From assembly GCA_003353785.1 (NCBI GenBank), contig PIVX01000003.1:1-64000 (forward strand): 64,000 nt of DNA. The letters run 5' to 3'. Below are positions 27,934 through 37,245 of the stretch, piece after piece. Position 1 is the stretch's first letter. Each line of letters opens with the position of its first letter. Position numbers and translations under genes: made by a program. This DNA is from Gammaproteobacteria bacterium. GTDB lineage: Bacteria; Pseudomonadota; Gammaproteobacteria; PIVX01. Below the pieces are notes generated by a model that worked only from the letters and a program-made list of their open reading frames with translations, did not search any database and was not told the DNA's origin.

Positions 27934-30747
27934 TTATTGGCATGCCTCGCAGTCCTCATCATCGATGGAACAGGATTGTGAAGATATGTTTACGGAATTT
28001 AATGTCCTTTCATTAATCGTCGCTTTTTCTGTAGATGTAGCTGCTAGGGTTCTACAATAATAGGTTGTTTTTAATCCTAGAAGCCATGCTGTAATGTATA
28101 AATTATCTATAATTTTACCTGAAGCTTCTTTAACATATAAATTTAAAGATTGTGCTTGATCAATCCATTTTGATCTTCTGGAGGCGTTTTTAATAAGCCA
28201 TATGGCATCTATTTCAAAAGCAGTTTTAAATCTAAAACGAATATGCTCTGGGATCCTGCTAATTTTTGCAATACTACCATCGTAGTATTTTATATCATTG
28301 ACCATAACATTATCCCAAATTTGCAAAGATTTTAATTCTTTAACAAGATATGGATTAACAATCGTGAATTCTCCTGACATATTAGATTTCACAAAAAGGT
28401 TTTGATATGTTGGCTCGATAGATTGTGATATACCACAAATATTAGATATAGTAGCTGTAGGTGCTATAGCTAGTACATTAGAATTTCTTATTCCATGTTG
28501 TTTAATATCTTCCCGTAATTGCTCCCACTCTTGTACTAGGGTCATACTAGTGTCTTGTTGACAGTATCTACCTCTGTAGTTTTTTAGTATATTAATAGAG
28601 TCAATAGGTAAGATCCCTTTAGACCATAGTGAACCAGGAAAGGTTTCGTATGCTCCTCGTTCTTTAGCTAGATTATGAGATGCTTTTAGAGCATAGTAAC
28701 TTATGACTTCCATTGATAAATCAGCAAATTTTACTGCTTCATCTGATTCATAGTTAATTTCTAATTCATATAGGCAATCTTGAAATCCCATTATTCCTAA
28801 TCCTATAGGGCGGTGCTTCATATTAGAAGATTTTGCTTGAGGAATAGTATAATAATTTCTATCTATGACATTATCTAGCATTCTAATTGCAGTATTAATT
28901 GTTTTCTCGAGTTTAGTCCTATTGAGTTGTTTGTTTTCTATATGCATAGGCAAGTTAATACTTCCTAAATTACATACAGCAACTTCTTTATCGTTAGTAT
29001 TTAAGGTAATTTCAGTACATAAATTGGAGCTATGTACTACTCCGACATGTTGTTGTGGAGAGCGTAGATTACATGGATCTTTAAATGTTACCCAAGGATG
29101 TCCAGTCTCAAAGATTGATGATAAGATTTTGCGCCATAAAGATACTGCAGGAATTTTTTTAAAATTTTTAATTTTACCGTTATCTGCATCATGCTCATAT
29201 TTTTCATAGGCTTCATCAAATTTATTGCCGTATAGATCATGTAGCTCTGGAACATCTTCTGGAGAAAATAGAGTCCAACTTTGTTTATTAGTTACACGTT
29301 TCATAAATAAGTCTGGAACCCAATTAGCAGTATTCATGTCATGAGTTCTTCTGCGCTCGTCCCCAGTATTTTTTCTCAGATCCAAGAACTCCTCAATGTC
29401 AAGGTGCCAGGTTTCTAAATAAGCGCAGACAGCCCCTTTTCTTTTGCCGCCTTGATTAACAGCTATAGCTGTAGCATCTGCAACATTCATAAAAGGCACT
29501 ACCCCTAAAGATTTTCCGTTAGTACCTTTTATGTGAGCTCCCATAGCTCTAACCGGTGTCCAGTCATTGCCAATTCCTCCTGCGTATTTTGATAGTAGGG
29601 CATTGTCTCTAACTGAATCGTAGATACCCTTTAAATCATCAGGGATGGTTGTTAAGAAGCAACTTGATAGCTGGGGTCTTAATGTTCCAGAATTAAATAA
29701 TGTAGGAGTAGAGCTCATAAATAAGAAGCTAGATAGTATATGATAAAACTCAATAGCTTTTTCTTCTGGTTGTTCCTCTTTATATGCTAAGCCCATTGCT
29801 ACACGCATAAAGAATGCTTGTGGTAGCTCATATCTAATTTCATTGGAATGGAGCAAGTAGCGGTCATAAAGGGTTTGAATGCTGAGATAAGTGAATTTTT
29901 GATCACGATCGTTTTCAATAGCTTTTGCCAACACATCAAGATCGAAATTTCCCATATATGGAGCTAATATATTTAGTTCTATTCCCTTTCTAATGTATTT
30001 GGGGAAATATTGAGGGTAAATGTTTATATCATCAGAATTTATTTTTAAGAATGATTTTGCTTCTTGTTTTAAGCAATTAAGAAGAAGACGGGCGGTTGCA
30101 TATGAATAATTTGGTTCTTGTTCAATTAAGGTACGGCTTGTCATAATAACGGCTCGATTTACATCATCTAGACTTACGCCATCAAATAAGTTTGTAACGG
30201 ATGACTCTGTAATATATTTTGGATCGACATTATCTAGGTCATGACATGCTGCTTTAACTACTGCGTATAGCAAATTGATGTTAAGAGGTTGTATTGCTCC
30301 ATTTGGCATTTTTACATTAATTTTTTTGATAGTTTTTATATCAGAATTTTCTCTAATGGTTTTACGTTTTTCTCTATATAATACATATGATCGAGCAACA
30401 CCATGAAATTCATTACGCATTAGTTCGAGTTCAACACGATCTTGAATTTTTTCAATATCTATAGTTTGTTCTCTATCAATATTTTGTTGAAAATAATTAG
30501 CAACTTCTTTGGTTAATTTTTCAACAGTATCGTGAATTCGTTCTGAGCTTACCGCATTGCTTTCAATGGCTAAAAAAGCTTTTGACATGGCAATTCTAAT
30601 TTTGTTTTCATCAAACAGAACAATTTCTTTATTTCTTTTTATGACTTTTAGAACACCAGGAATATTTGCTCCTAGCTGGATTATAGAAGCGCGTTGTTCA
30701 TTTATATTTTCTTGGATTATTTTTTCTGAGGACGTCTTTTTCTGCAT
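27934..30747 (-). CDS. nrdA: Ribonucleotide reductase class I alpha subunit NrdA, two ATP-cones
   Basis: 937 residues, longer than E. coli NrdA (761) because two ATP-cone regulatory regions lead the protein (about 35-130 and 150-235). The catalytic domain shows the active-site Cys in LSSCFLTT, the radical/catalytic Cys and Glu in [17 protein letters not shown], and the C-terminal redox-shuttle cysteines in EDCEACQ. It reduces NDPs to dNDPs with NrdB, encoded 29 bp downstream. Two NrdR-like boxes lie upstream. The domain layout matches the chlamydial and Pseudomonas type. Confidence 0.93.
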   Translation of the reverse strand: MQKKTSSEKIIQENINEQRASIIQLGANIPGVLKVIKRNKEIVLFDENKIRIAMSKAFLAIESNAVSSERIHDTVEKLTKEVANYFQQNIDREQTIDIEKIQDRVELELMRNEFHGVARSYVLYREKRKTIRENSDIKTIKKINVKMPNGAIQPLNINLLYAVVKAACHDLDNVDPKYITESSVTNLFDGVSLDDVNRAVIMTSRTLIEQEPNYSYATARLLLNCLKQEAKSFLKINSDDINIYPQYFPKYIRKGIELNILAPYMGNFDLDVLAKAIENDRDQKFTYLSIQTLYDRYLLHSNEIRYELPQAFFMRVAMGLAYKEEQPEEKAIEFYHILSSFLFMSSTPTLFNSGTLRPQLSSCFLTTIPDDLKGIYDSVRDNALLSKYAGGIGNDWTPVRAMGAHIKGTNGKSLGVVPFMNVADATAIAVNQGGKRKGAVCAYLETWHLDIEEFLDLRKNTGDERRRTHDMNTANWVPDLFMKRVTNKQSWTLFSPEDVPELHDLYGNKFDEAYEKYEHDADNGKIKNFKKIPAVSLWRKILSSIFETGHPWVTFKDPCNLRSPQQHVGVVHSSNLCTEITLNTNDKEVAVCNLGSINLPMHIENKQLNRTKLEKTINTAIRMLDNVIDRNYYTIPQAKSSNMKHRPIGLGIMGFQDCLYELEINYESDEAVKFADLSMEVISYYALKASHNLAKERGAYETFPGSLWSKGILPIDSINILKNYRGRYCQQDTSMTLVQEWEQLREDIKQHGIRNSNVLAIAPTATISNICGISQSIEPTYQNLFVKSNMSGEFTIVNPYLVKELKSLQIWDNVMVNDIKYYDGSIAKISRIPEHIRFRFKTAFEIDAIWLIKNASRRSKWIDQAQSLNLYVKEASGKIIDNLYITAWLLGLKTTYYCRTLAATSTEKATINERTLNSVNISSQSCSIDDEDCEACQ

Positions 30748-30818
30748 TTTTTACCTTTATCAAAATAATAATTTTTTTTAAGTAATTCAATAATTAAAAA
30801 TTTGTTGAACATCCTTTA

Positions 30819-30866
30819 CCACTACATATAGGTATTTGGTAAGGCTAGAGTCACAAGATAGAGTGT
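30819..30866 (-). promoter_or_regulatory. Pair of NrdR boxes upstream of nrdAB
   Basis: Two sites resemble the NrdR consensus acaCwAtATaTwGtgt. The proximal one, 30819-30834, has core CTACATATAG (9 of 10). The distal one, 30851-30866, reads TCACAAGATAGAGTGT (13 of 16). Their starts are 32 bp apart, about three helical turns, which is the spacing typical of paired NrdR boxes. They lie about 70-120 bp before the nrdA start. NrdR is an ATP/dATP-sensing repressor of ribonucleotide reductase genes; its gene is not in the window. Confidence 0.6.
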
Positions 30867-31192
30867 TTGTATTTGTAAATCAAGTAAAAAATTTTATAAA
30901 AAAATAACGCATTAATTAACCATAATGCAACATATTAGTACAAATAAATTAAAGATCTATTTATTCAAATAGTTAAAAGATATTTTGCTTTATTATTAAG
31001 GAATTTGAAAGTTAACTAATTAATTGTTGAAACTAATTATCAATGACATAGTGTTATAGTAATAAAATCAGATGGTTATAAATTCACCAATTCGCTAACG
31101 AAGTTGGCTTTAATGCGTTAATTTAAGACGCAATTTATATTTTATTGTCTTTTAGATTAAAATTATCACTTAGCTTAAATTAGAGATACAAT
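30867..31192. other. Intergenic region upstream of nrdA, no gene
   Basis: No coding signal. An 11-bp inverted repeat, TAACGCATTAA at 30905-30915 and TTAATGCGTTA at 31110-31120, spans most of the gap; significance unclear. The region probably holds promoters for nrdAB and the small secreted frame at 31193. Confidence 0.35.
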
Positions 31193-31378
31193 TTGAAAAA
31201 ATATACGTCAATATTAGCTGTAGCTTTATTTATTTTTAGCCCTGTTGTAATCGCTGCAACATCAGTTTTGATACAAAATATGGGGCAAAAAAGTGTAAAA
31301 TTTAATCTTGATACAGTAGTATATTACCCGAAATATAGCGTAAAGCCCCTGTCTTTAGACATGGGCAGTATCAGGTGA
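31193..31378 (+). pseudogene. Truncated small secreted protein fused to an IS200/IS605 end
   Basis: A 61-codon frame begins at TTG 31193 with a good signal peptide (KKYTSILAVALFIFSPVVIAA). After about residue 48 it runs into KPLSLDMGS, which is the translation of the conserved right end of IS200/IS605-family elements and not part of a secreted protein. I read this as a gene for a small exported protein cut short by a transposon of which only the end remains. No ATG start or clear ribosome site is present. Confidence 0.4.
31341..31370 (+). mobile_element. Solo right-end remnant of an IS200/IS605-family element
   Basis: The motif AAAGCCCCTGTCTTTAGAC, with a hairpin from GCCC (31345-31348) plus GTCT (31351-31354) paired to AGAC (31357-31360) plus GGGC (31363-31366), is the well-known right-end/omega-RNA terminal hairpin of IS605-type elements carrying tnpB. 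No tnpA or tnpB is present near it, so only the end survives. Confidence 0.55.
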
Positions 31379-31412
31379 CTGCTCTTCGTCAGTCATGGCG
31401 GATAGCAGTCAC
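31375..31412. terminator. Hairpin at the end of the glycoside hydrolase-like gene
   Basis: Perfect 9-bp arms GTGACTGCT (31375-31383) and AGCAGTCAC (31404-31412) around a 20-base loop. It abuts the stop codon of the minus-strand gene and the transposon remnant. It could be a terminator or part of the old element end. No strong T-run follows. Confidence 0.35.
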
Positions 31413-33631
31413 ATTTTGCTAGCTAATAACTGCAGGGGTTTATGATTTTTTCCTGCTAATATAGCTGTTACAGAATATGGAGGCAGTTTTATTTTTTTAT
31501 ATTTCCTTTCTGCGTCAGAAAAATTTGCAATAATAATTGATTGATCACGGAATGTTGTTTTTTGAACTAGTTGATCAGCGCTTAAATAATTAAACTCAGT
31601 TAATGCTAGAGTGGCTAATTTAGCGTGGATAGTTCTAAAAAATTTATCTATCTTTTTGATCTTAGGTAGTTTTTCTTTGATAGTTGTTAAATTAAGATGG
31701 TATAAAGGTGGAGTATTATATAATAAATGTAAGATAGTATTTATTTCTTGTATGTTAGAGAATTTAAAATTGCTGAAGTTAGGATGATGAGATGTTATTA
31801 CACTATCATGAAAAACGGCTTGGTAAAGTGGTATCCTAAAAAGAGGGTTAAAATAAGTATGCTTATATTTTTCTTTTAAGATACTTTGTTTAAAGAAGAG
31901 TGATGGCATATATTTGGGGTATAAATCTCCTAAAAAAAATTTAGAATTTTTCTGGATTAAAGCATCATCTTTTTCACCAAAATATGGAGTTTGTACCCCA
32001 TGTGCGAATGATAGATTTTTAGCAGTTACTGCATTGCCATTTGTAGAGCCTACAACTATTTGAAAATTATTGATAAGCCAATAAAATTTATTATTAATAG
32101 TCTTAGCATATCCTTTCTGCGATATAGGATGTTTTTTATTATAATCGTTTAAGACAACCCCCATTCCATTTTGTTTAATATACCATGAATTAACTTTTAA
32201 TTTTCTTTGCATTCTAAGTATTTCATTTCTTTCGTAGCTTTCAGTACAGTGAGGGTTTAAATATATTTTTTTATTTTCAATAGACTGTTGCCGATTATCT
32301 TTTGTACTAATGCTACAAGCTTTATAAATATAATTTTCTAAATTAGTTCTAATAGAACTAGTTTTTTGTTGAAGATATACGTTATAAGGTAGATAGCTAG
32401 GTCCGATTAAATATCCTAATTTTTTTGCATATTTAATTGCCTCTGAGTGGTTAATCCCATTTTGCAAACTTCCAAACCCTAACCACAATTTCCTCAATCC
32501 TGCTTTATTTAGCAATTTTATCATCTGAACAGATAATCCATCTCCCCAATTAGATTTTTTTGATATATTATCCCCAAACAATTCTTCTAAGATAATTTTT
32601 CTTTCATCTATGTTTTGACTGATATTTTTGATCGATTCATCAAGTTCTGAGATTATTAAATTTTTTTGCTGTTCATTTATTGGTTCTCTGTTTTTTAAAA
32701 TTTGCTTTGCTTCAGGAGAGAAGGAGGCTCTTATTTTGCTGGGGATACTAGTATCTAAATTTAGTGTGCTGATGAAGTTATCCCAATTCTTTACATTATG
32801 ATGAGATAATAGAGTATCTCCCCATAGGTACATATGGCTTGCTCCGATCAGTTTCTTAGTATCTGGGTTTTGTTTAATTTTATCTTTCAGAGATACGAAT
32901 TGGTTAGCTTTTTTTAGTATTTTTCTATAACGCTTTGCTCCTGATAGTAAATTTTTTTCTGATAAATTAATTAATAATTCAAAAGCTAGATAGGGTTCTA
33001 GTGCAGTAAAATTATGTTCAAACAACAGTTTTAGTCCATTATTTAATTTTGACCAGAAATATTTATTATTATAAGGACTAATAAAAATATAATTAAAGAT
33101 ATAATTTTTTTTTACTATTCCTATTAATGGTATGCTCAATGAAGATGTAGTATCTCCTTGTTGATGGTTATTTAATATAATTTCTTGCCATAAGCTATTA
33201 TTGTCTGGTACATAGAGGCCTTCAAAAAAAGGTACAATATATCCTTGATGATCTTGATCGGGATGATACTCAAATATAGGTAATTTTTGGTTTATATCAC
33301 TAGAGATTTTTAAATGTAAGTCATTCTCCTTAAGTTCTGCTTGTATCGTTAATTTATATTTTGGGATCTCCCAATAAGCTTTATTATTTTTGACTTGTAC
33401 CTTTTGACTGTTGCCTTGAATAACAGGGTGATTTAGGATGGTTTTAATTGATTTATTTGGCTCTGCGATTAATTCTAAATTATCAGTCTCAATATATATG
33501 CTCCATATTTCATTTGATAATTTTAGTTTTTGACTATTACTAAGATGGCAATAGATAAATAAAGTAATTAGAGTTAATAAATAAATGTTTTTTTTAGTTA
33601 AATAGGTCATTATAAATTTTTCTATATTCAT
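31409..33631 (-). CDS. Exported glycoside hydrolase-like protein
   Basis: 740 residues with an N-terminal hydrophobic signal/anchor (KKNIYLLTLITLFIYCHLS). A beta-rich N-terminal part leads to a probable TIM-barrel region: WGDGLSVQMIKLLNKAGLRKLWLGFGS, then late FNPLFRIPLYQAVFHDSVITSHHP and a C-terminal beta segment SVTAILAG. The order resembles large bacterial glycoside hydrolases of the GH101/DUF5696 kind. I cannot identify the catalytic acids, so the family is tentative. The start may be 33631 or the ATG at 33610; both overlap the preceding acetoacetyl-CoA synthetase gene. It ends a six- or seven-gene minus-strand unit but looks functionally unrelated to it. Confidence 0.5.
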   Translation of the reverse strand: MNIEKFIMTYLTKKNIYLLTLITLFIYCHLSNSQKLKLSNEIWSIYIETDNLELIAEPNKSIKTILNHPVIQGNSQKVQVKNNKAYWEIPKYKLTIQAELKENDLHLKISSDINQKLPIFEYHPDQDHQGYIVPFFEGLYVPDNNSLWQEIILNNHQQGDTTSSLSIPLIGIVKKNYIFNYIFISPYNNKYFWSKLNNGLKLLFEHNFTALEPYLAFELLINLSEKNLLSGAKRYRKILKKANQFVSLKDKIKQNPDTKKLIGASHMYLWGDTLLSHHNVKNWDNFISTLNLDTSIPSKIRASFSPEAKQILKNREPINEQQKNLIISELDESIKNISQNIDERKIILEELFGDNISKKSNWGDGLSVQMIKLLNKAGLRKLWLGFGSLQNGINHSEAIKYAKKLGYLIGPSYLPYNVYLQQKTSSIRTNLENYIYKACSISTKDNRQQSIENKKIYLNPHCTESYERNEILRMQRKLKVNSWYIKQNGMGVVLNDYNKKHPISQKGYAKTINNKFYWLINNFQIVVGSTNGNAVTAKNLSFAHGVQTPYFGEKDDALIQKNSKFFLGDLYPKYMPSLFFKQSILKEKYKHTYFNPLFRIPLYQAVFHDSVITSHHPNFSNFKFSNIQEINTILHLLYNTPPLYHLNLTTIKEKLPKIKKIDKFFRTIHAKLATLALTEFNYLSADQLVQKTTFRDQSIIIANFSDAERKYKKIKLPPYSVTAILAGKNHKPLQLLASKM

Positions 33632-35537
33632 TAAGAGAGTCTGGATTAATAAGAGCCTCTAGATTCGTGACATCTATATTATTAAAAATATTTTTAATAG
33701 CTATTTCTGCTTTTTTATCATTGAAGGTACGTGGAACATCAGCAACTTGGATAATTCTATTTGGAAGATACTTTGTTGAGAGAGAATATGTGATTTTATT
33801 CTTAATTATTGCTGTTAAATTTTCTGTTAATTTCTCTTGTGGAGAGATTACAATGAATAGGATTAATTCCACATCACCATCAATGTCTTTTCCTATTATT
33901 ATACTATCAAAGATAAAAGGAATGTTTTCTAACAATTGATATATTTCTGCAGTGCCAATTCTGATTCCTCCAGGATTTAGTGTTGTATCTGAACGTCCTG
34001 TTATTTTCAGTCCTGCATTTGAAGTTAACATAGCGTAATCACCATGACGCCAAACATTTTTAAATTTTGCATAGTAGCTTTTTTTGTATAAAGCAAAGTC
34101 ATGATCATGCCAGAAATAAATAGGACGTGACGGGAATGGTTTTGTGCATACCAATTCACCTAATTTATTTTGTATGCTTTTAGCATTCTCATCAAATATT
34201 TTGACATTCATACCAAGTCCTATGCATTGTAATTCACCTTTGATAACTGGCTTCATAGGATTTCCTATCCCAAAGCATGAAATAATATCACTACCACCTG
34301 ATATTGATGATAAACAAATATTTTGCTTTATAGAATGGTAAACATATTCAAAACTATGTTCACTAAGAGGCGAGCCTGTTGAGAGTATAGTTTTCAATGA
34401 TTCTAGTGAATGAGTTTTGATTGGATTAATTTTGCGTTGTTCTAAAATAGCTAGATATTTTGCACTGGTACCGAAAATAGAAATTTTCTCTTGATCAATT
34501 AGATCAAAAAGAATATCATTTTTTTTAAACATTGGTGAACCATCATATAGTACAATTGTAGAACCAATTTTAAGGGAGCTAATTAACCAATTCCACATCA
34601 TCCAACCAACGGAGCTATAGTAAAAAATAGTATCATTGCTGCTAATATTGGTATGTAAAATTAATTCTTTACTGTGCTGCAAAAGAGTTCCTCCAGAACC
34701 GTGAACGATACATTTTGGCTTACCTGTAGTTCCTGATGAATACAATATATATAAAGGGTGATCAAAGTCTCCATGATAAAACTCAATGTGATCTGTAGGA
34801 GATAAAAAATTTCGATATGCTAGTAGCTCACTATTGATTTGTAGAGTATGTTCTTTGTGTTCAAGTACAACAACTGTTTTAATTGAAGGGATGGTTTTAA
34901 TTATTTCTTCTAGTTTATTCTTAATATCATAAATCTTTCCGTTATACTGATATTTTAATTGTGTTAATAGTAGTTTAGGTGAAATTTGTTGGAAACGGTT
35001 AACAATAGCCTCAGAACCAAAATCAGGTGAGCAGGATGACCAGATCGCACCTATTGAGCTTGTTGCCAACATTGCAATTAGAGCCTCTGGGGTATTAGAT
35101 ATTAACCCCACGATACGATCTTTGGGTTGTATTCCTCGTGCTAAAAGTGCTTTGGCAAAACTAGCTACAGCTATAAATAGTTCGGCATAAGTTAAAGATG
35201 ACTTTTGCATATTTTCATTACAGTAAACAACAGCTATTGATTGGTCACGCTTAGTAAGCAGATTCTCAGCAAAATTTAATTGTGCCCCCTCGAACCATTT
35301 AGCTCTGAGCATATCATTATCGTTTGATAGAACATTATTATGCTGCTTGGAAAATTTTATGTTACAAAAATTTGCTAATATTTCCCAAAAAATTTTAGGC
35401 TCTGTTATTGACCAATTGTATAAGGTAGAATAATTCGAAAAATTTGCATTAGTTTTATTATTAACATATTCCATAAATTTGAACATGTTGGATGATTTTA
35501 TAAAATCAGTGGTTGGTTGCCATAATATTGTTTGCAT
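33594..35537 (-). CDS. Acetoacetyl-CoA synthetase
   Basis: 647-residue ANL-superfamily acyl-CoA ligase that activates acetoacetate, the product of HMG-CoA lyase encoded just upstream. The AMP-binding P-loop YSSGTTGKPKCIVH is intact. The N-terminal WFEGAQLNFAENLL (family consensus WFpGarLNyaENLL) and SSISGGSDI are specific to acetoacetate--CoA ligases. The lysine-bearing C-terminal region reads RTFNDKKAEIAIKNI. Placement after HMG-CoA lyase completes the route from leucine to acetoacetyl-CoA. Confidence 0.9.
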   Translation of the reverse strand: MQTILWQPTTDFIKSSNMFKFMEYVNNKTNANFSNYSTLYNWSITEPKIFWEILANFCNIKFSKQHNNVLSNDNDMLRAKWFEGAQLNFAENLLTKRDQSIAVVYCNENMQKSSLTYAELFIAVASFAKALLARGIQPKDRIVGLISNTPEALIAMLATSSIGAIWSSCSPDFGSEAIVNRFQQISPKLLLTQLKYQYNGKIYDIKNKLEEIIKTIPSIKTVVVLEHKEHTLQINSELLAYRNFLSPTDHIEFYHGDFDHPLYILYSSGTTGKPKCIVHGSGGTLLQHSKELILHTNISSNDTIFYYSSVGWMMWNWLISSLKIGSTIVLYDGSPMFKKNDILFDLIDQEKISIFGTSAKYLAILEQRKINPIKTHSLESLKTILSTGSPLSEHSFEYVYHSIKQNICLSSISGGSDIISCFGIGNPMKPVIKGELQCIGLGMNVKIFDENAKSIQNKLGELVCTKPFPSRPIYFWHDHDFALYKKSYYAKFKNVWRHGDYAMLTSNAGLKITGRSDTTLNPGGIRIGTAEIYQLLENIPFIFDSIIIGKDIDGDVELILFIVISPQEKLTENLTAIIKNKITYSLSTKYLPNRIIQVADVPRTFNDKKAEIAIKNIFNNIDVTNLEALINPDSLNEYRKIYNDLFN

Positions 35538-35541
35538 AATT

Positions 35542-36471
35542 TCACTGTAGCTGTATTTGCTCGTATATATTTGTTATGTTGGAATTGCTTGGATGTTCTA
35601 ATAAATTACAAATGTATTTACTAGTTTCTACTAGGTAATTAAGATCTATTCCTGTAAAAATTTCAAGACTGTTGAGCAAATATACTAAGTCTTCACTAGC
35701 TACATTCCCAGTGGCATTTTTTGCAAATGGGCATCCTCCAAGTCCGGCAATAGAGCAATCAAAAGTAGCTACGCCAAGGCATAGAGCTGAATAAATGTTT
35801 ACCATGGCTAATCCATTTGTATTATGCAAATGAAATGCTATTTTTTCTATGGGGATGTGTTTTGATAAAGTTTTTATCAGAGATTGAATTTTTCTTGGTG
35901 TTCCTAATCCAGTGGTATCTCCTAGGGCTATCTCATAACAACCAAGAGAATGCAATTTTATTGCATGTTCTACTACTATTTCTTCTTGGATATTACCTTC
36001 ATAAGGACAACTAAAAATACACGATAGATAGCCCCTAACGGGGATATTATGCTGTTTAGCGATATGGATCACCTCGGAATATCTTTGAATGCTTTCCTGA
36101 ATAGAACAATTCGTATTATTTTTTGAAAAAGACTCTGATGCCGCCATGAATATGGCAATAGCATCAACATGGGTACTTAATGCTGTTGTTAGGCCTTTAA
36201 TATTCGGTACAAGAGCACTATATTTTACTGCTGTATTTCGATCTAATTGATTCAAAACTTCATCACTATGATGCATTTGTGGAACAGCAGATTTTGATAC
36301 AAAGCTACCAACTTCAATATTTTTATATCCGCAGTGTGCTAATTTATTGATGAATTCTATTCGTTTTGTTACGGATAGAATTTTTTTCTCATCTTGTAGG
36401 CCGTCACGTGGGCCTACTTCTACTAGCTTAACATGTTTTGGAAGGTTCATATCGGAATCAAATTTATTCAT
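35542..36471 (-). CDS. Hydroxymethylglutaryl-CoA lyase
   Basis: 309 residues, cleaving HMG-CoA to acetyl-CoA and acetoacetate, the last step of leucine breakdown. The N-terminal EVGPRDGLQ metal/substrate motif and the active-site GLGGCPFAKNATGN with the catalytic Cys are visible; AKNA replaces the usual A-G-A spacing with conservative change only. It lies 4 bp upstream of the acetoacetyl-CoA synthetase gene and overlaps the enoyl-CoA hydratase gene by 8 bp. Symbol mvaB or liuE would apply, but names differ between species. Confidence 0.92.
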   Translation of the reverse strand: MNKFDSDMNLPKHVKLVEVGPRDGLQDEKKILSVTKRIEFINKLAHCGYKNIEVGSFVSKSAVPQMHHSDEVLNQLDRNTAVKYSALVPNIKGLTTALSTHVDAIAIFMAASESFSKNNTNCSIQESIQRYSEVIHIAKQHNIPVRGYLSCIFSCPYEGNIQEEIVVEHAIKLHSLGCYEIALGDTTGLGTPRKIQSLIKTLSKHIPIEKIAFHLHNTNGLAMVNIYSALCLGVATFDCSIAGLGGCPFAKNATGNVASEDLVYLLNSLEIFTGIDLNYLVETSKYICNLLEHPSNSNITNIYEQIQLQ

Positions 36472-37243
36472 TCCAATAAGGTGCCCGCTTTTCTAAAAAA
36501 CTTTTCATTCCGTGTTGCGCCTCATCAGAAACTCTGATCTTAGCAATTAAATGAGTAAGTGTATGCATTAAAGAAGATTTTTTTTGTGTTAAATCTTGCT
36601 TTAAGAACAATTTCTTAATCATTTTGCTAGCTATTGGAGCGCAAGATAAAATATTTTCAATAATTGTTTGTTCCAGTTTTTGTAAATTTTCTTTATTAGA
36701 AAAATGGTGTATTAAGCCAAACTGATATGCTTGATCAGGGGTGAAAGTTTCGGCTGTCAAAAATAATTTTTTTGCTTGTCTTGCTCCAATAGCTTTTACA
36801 ACATATGGGCTTATTACTGCTGGAATTAATCCAAGTCTGGCTTCAGAAAAACAAAATATGCTATTTTGCTCTGCTATTACAATATCACAAGCTGCAATTA
36901 TGCCAATTCCTCCTCCATAGACAGCACCTTTTGTGATACATAATGTAGGAGTAGGGAAATTATTAATAGCCTCTAGTAAATTAATTAGCTTTTGTGAATC
37001 TTTTATATGCTCTGACTCAGGAGCATTTATTAAATTTTGCATCCATTGCAGATCTGCTCCTGCACAGAAATTTTTACCTGAACTTTGTATAATCAAAAGA
37101 CGGATATGCTCTTGTTGACGTAATTTTTCTAGTGAGGAAATTAGTTCTTCTATTAGTTGTATATTAAGGGCGTTACTAACGGAGGGTCTATTGATTGTAA
37201 TACGAATAATATTGTTTTTTGAATCCAATAATATATATTTCAT
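36464..37243 (-). CDS. Enoyl-CoA hydratase, probably methylglutaconyl-CoA hydratase
   Basis: 259-residue crotonase-family enzyme. The oxyanion-hole segments are FCAGADLQWM and GAVYGGGIGIIAACD, and the second catalytic region SEARLGLIPAVISPYVV carries the conserved glutamate (E) of hydratases. In this cluster it should hydrate 3-methylglutaconyl-CoA to HMG-CoA (LiuC role). It is 2 bp from the carboxyltransferase gene upstream and overlaps the lyase gene downstream, so no room remains for the carboxylase alpha subunit that often sits here. Confidence 0.88.
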   Translation of the reverse strand: MKYILLDSKNNIIRITINRPSVSNALNIQLIEELISSLEKLRQQEHIRLLIIQSSGKNFCAGADLQWMQNLINAPESEHIKDSQKLINLLEAINNFPTPTLCITKGAVYGGGIGIIAACDIVIAEQNSIFCFSEARLGLIPAVISPYVVKAIGARQAKKLFLTAETFTPDQAYQFGLIHHFSNKENLQKLEQTIIENILSCAPIASKMIKKLFLKQDLTQKKSSLMHTLTHLIAKIRVSDEAQHGMKSFLEKRAPYWNE

Positions 37244-37245
37244 TT

